A DNA stretch of 7,313 bases from an uncultured Methanosarcinales archaeon (GTDB taxonomy: Archaea > Halobacteriota > Methanosarcinia > Methanotrichales > Methanotrichaceae). The stretch is from the NCBI GenBank assembly GCA_937864385.1, contig CALMJN010000362.1, positions 1 through 7,313 of the forward strand, in the 5' to 3' direction. The number at the start of each line of letters is the position of its first letter. Position 1 is the stretch's first letter. The notes under the pieces were generated by a model. It saw only the letters and a list, made by a program, of their open reading frames with translations. It did not search any database and was not told the origin of the DNA. Both the position numbers and the translations under genes were made by a program. This document shows, one piece after another, positions 6,244 to 7,313 of this stretch.

Positions 6244-6305
6244 TAATATACCAAATACAATCGATCTTCAATTTACAATTTGTAAAGAACAGGTTTGGAG
6301 GCGAT
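6244..6305 (+). promoter_or_regulatory. candidate promoter, palindrome and ribosome binding site of the coiled-coil gene
   Basis: TAATATACC (6244-6252) is TATA-like and would place transcription start near 6273-6278. Exactly there lies the palindrome TTTACA-att-TGTAAA (6272-6286), placed as an operator would be. GGAGGCGAT (6297-6305) ends 8 bases before the GTG at 6314 and decides that start. The spacer is clearly more AT-rich than the genes on either side. Confidence 0.45.
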
Positions 6306-6313
6306 ATTTCCTG

Positions 6314-6649
6314 GTGGACCTCTTTGGCAAGAAGAAGCTGGAGGAGCGTATACTGGAGCTGGAGGCAGATCTGGCCAGGCTGGAGGGAGAAAAGAAGGAT
6401 CTCATGCGCACCCTGGACAAGCGGGATGAGAGGATCAGAAAATTATCTTCTGCCATCCAGGAGGCCAATTTGGCTCTCAAGGCAGCGGAGCAGAGAGCAT
6501 CTTCCCGAGCCTCACCGGCTCCTTCGGAAGCGGCCAGGGGGGAAAGCCCGGAGGAGCAGAAGCCCCGGGCCAGAAGGCTCGGCCTGAGGTTGTTGAACGC
6601 ATTTCTTGTGATAGGCCGAAGGTTTCGGCGACTGGAATCTGGCTGGTGA
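6314..6649 (+). CDS. coiled-coil protein, N-terminal part genuine, 3' end replaced by foreign sequence
   Basis: From GTG 6314 the frame opens VDLFGKKKLEERILELEADL. It has a regular heptad coiled coil over about residues 9-60: L9, L16, L23, L30 in one register and I13, L20, L34, I41, I48 in the other. A Ser/Ala/Pro/Glu-rich linker follows (about 61-85). After residue 85 (near 6570) the frame runs antisense through an elongation factor 2 fragment and stops at 6649, so the last 26 or so residues are probably not native. The opening LFGKKKLEE and the RKLSSAIQEANLALKAAEQ stretch remind me of the N-terminal helix of archaeal Vms1/release-factor-like proteins, but the catalytic domain that would prove this is missing, so I give no function. 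Start supported by GGAGGCGAT. The gene was most likely longer and is broken by the junction. Confidence 0.6.
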   Translation: MDLFGKKKLEERILELEADLARLEGEKKDLMRTLDKRDERIRKLSSAIQEANLALKAAEQRASSRASPAPSEAARGESPEEQKPRARRLGLRLLNAFLVIGRRFRRLESGW

Positions 6650-6821
6650 TTATGGCTTGGGTGCCTTTCTGTTCGAAGCCGCTGTCTTTTCCGCGTCTGC
6701 TTTTGATTATTCTTGAGCAGTCTCCTGCCAGTTCAGCGGGGGCGGAGATAACGGTTTGGTAGATTGGTTCAAGCAGTCTGGGTTTTGCGACCAAGAAGGA
6801 TCCGAAGATCGCCTTGCCCAC
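6570..6821 (-). pseudogene. fragment of translation elongation factor 2 (C-terminal domain V)
   Basis: The minus strand from about 6821 to 6570 encodes about 84 residues of the EF-2 C-terminal domain. It begins near GKAIFGSFLVAKPRLLEPIY, continues through ISAPAELAG, SRRG and FEQKG, and ends with IPVAETFGLSQEMRSTTSGRAFW. EF-2 is the GTPase that translocates the ribosome, and the LLEPIY, PVAE-FG and RS-T-GRAFW landmarks are strongly diagnostic. Upstream the match stops where the sequence becomes GC-rich. Downstream it stops immediately after FW, where the reverse complement of the coiled-coil gene begins, so both ends are missing, including the last residues of EF-2 itself. The open frame runs on at both sides only by chance. 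There is no start codon or promoter for it, and GTP-binding domains are absent. It is a non-functional piece, or a fragment joined by mis-assembly. Confidence 0.8.
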
Positions 6822-7014
6822 GCCCCGCGCGAGGCGCCCAGGAGCGCAAGGGGTAGTCTCCCGGCGGAGCAGCCCTGAACGTCGCGTTGCTTGCGGCAGG
6901 CGTGGCTGTTGGCGACGGCGTCGCCGTACGGAGATCGGCGCAGCGGCTCCGGCGCGTGCACCCTCGTCTCCGCTCTGGGACAAAGGCTGAGACGGGAACA
7001 GCCCGAACGCCGGC
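6822..7014. other. very GC-rich segment without a recognisable gene
   Basis: From about 6822 the sequence switches abruptly to high GC, rich in CG dinucleotides, unlike everything before it. One minus-strand frame (6927-6847) reads TATPSPTATPAASNAT, a Thr/Pro linker of the kind found in secreted bacterial proteins, but it has no recognisable domain attached and may be chance. No promoter or RNA gene is visible. It joins the EF-2 fragment to the glycoside-hydrolase-like frame and marks DNA of a different origin. Confidence 0.5.
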
Positions 7015-7313
7015 ATGCCCCCGGCAGAAGCGGCAGAGGCGGCTGCGACGGAATGCAGCCACAGCGCCATCGGCCAGTTCTGGACGGGCACGGTGGAGGA
7101 CTACACCGCGCTTCTTGCAGCCGCGTACCGGGGAGCGAAGCGCGGCAACCCGGACTGCCTGGTGATGACCGCCGGTCTGGACGGCCACGGCGAGCGGTAC
7201 CTGATGGAGATGGCCCGCACGGGGGCTTTCGACCACTGCGACCTGGTGGGCTTCCACCCTTACGCGCCCAATCCGAAGATGGCCGAGGAACGGACCCGGG
7301 CGGCGTGGCGCAT
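7015..7313 (+). CDS. partial glycoside-hydrolase-like (TIM-barrel) protein, runs off the right edge
   Basis: A frame open from the TGA at 6988-6990 to the end of the window reads, from the ATG at 7015, 99 codons. They include FWTGTVEDYTALLAAAY (22-38), a Val-Met-Thr-Ala-Gly strand (50-54) and CDLVGFHPYAP (75-85). The FW-GT-EDY-LL-AAY pattern followed later by a GFHPYAP strand end is characteristic of TIM-barrel glycosidases of the GH5/GH39/GH-A type. It lies just after the Asn-Glu-Pro acid/base motif, which is not found upstream here. Third codon positions are almost all G or C, so the frame is truly coding but from a high-GC genome unlike the archaeal genes to the left. The ATG is probably not the real start: the upstream part of the enzyme is missing and no ribosome binding site is evident. 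Function beyond carbohydrate cleavage cannot be stated. Confidence 0.55.
   Translation, partial: MPPAEAAEAAATECSHSAIGQFWTGTVEDYTALLAAAYRGAKRGNPDCLVMTAGLDGHGERYLMEMARTGAFDHCDLVGFHPYAPNPKMAEERTRAAWR

Noticed and set aside
6847..6927. Thr/Pro linker (TATPSPTATP) on the minus strand as part of a secreted bacterial protein
   Set aside because: It is short, on the opposite strand to the glycosidase fragment, without attached domain, signal peptide or start; such runs arise easily in GC-rich DNA.
6477..7091. A long minus-strand open frame (204 codons) as one gene
   Set aside because: Only 6821-6570 resembles a real protein (EF-2). The N-terminal part is arginine/alanine-rich reading of GC-rich DNA, and the C-terminal part is the antisense of the coiled-coil gene.
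1..7313. CRISPR array, tRNA or rRNA genes, complete insertion sequence, defence system
   Set aside because: I found no regularly spaced repeats with spacers, no cloverleaf with conserved tRNA loops, no transposase and no known defence gene on either strand.

Overview
The window looks like archaeal DNA, most likely from a methanogen of the Methanosarcinales (a Methanothrix/Methanosaeta-like organism is my best guess, by inference only). The grounds are: a Cam-type gamma carbonic anhydrase with all zinc ligands, an archaeal-type aspartate-semialdehyde dehydrogenase, genes of the siroheme-dependent (Ahb) heme pathway, a very short thioredoxin, AT-rich TATA-like boxes and GGTG/GGAGG ribosome binding sites.

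Layout. Bases 1-106 (minus strand) hold the broken C-terminal end of an MscS-type channel, cut off at a perfect 12-bp inverted repeat (96-128). Bases 161-1405 (minus) encode an OFA-family MFS transporter, followed by an oligo-U terminator. A 430-base divergent intergenic region (1406-1835) carries opposed TATA-like boxes, three helically phased TATCCC repeats, a possible 15-residue leader peptide and several short inverted repeats. On the plus strand come a CamH-like carbonic anhydrase (1836-2405) and then a tight, apparently co-transcribed run: asd (2474-3502), an AhbD-like radical SAM enzyme (3502-4476), an AhbA/AhbB-type siroheme decarboxylase subunit (4469-4918), a mini-thioredoxin (4944-5222) and a beta-CASP-like metallo-beta-lactamase-fold protein (5260-6231). 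The first three overlap each other, and the last two follow within 40 bases.

The right end is not ordinary. A coiled-coil gene begins normally at 6314, but from about 6570 its frame runs antisense through a fragment of elongation factor 2 domain V (minus strand, 6570-6821). At about 6822 the base composition becomes very GC-rich, and at 7015-7313 a reading frame with strong G/C third positions encodes part of a glycoside-hydrolase-like domain that leaves the window. Three unrelated partial genes meet within 750 bases. This is either a real rearrangement or integration scar or, at least as likely, a chimeric contig end.

Working together: AhbA/B and AhbD act in the same heme pathway, which cytochrome-containing methanogens use. 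The thioredoxin could serve redox maintenance, and Asd supplies the aspartate-family amino acids. The transporter and carbonic anhydrase share a divergent control region, which would fit coordinated carboxylate uptake and CO2/bicarbonate handling, but that link is inference. I see no defence system, CRISPR array, tRNA or complete mobile element.
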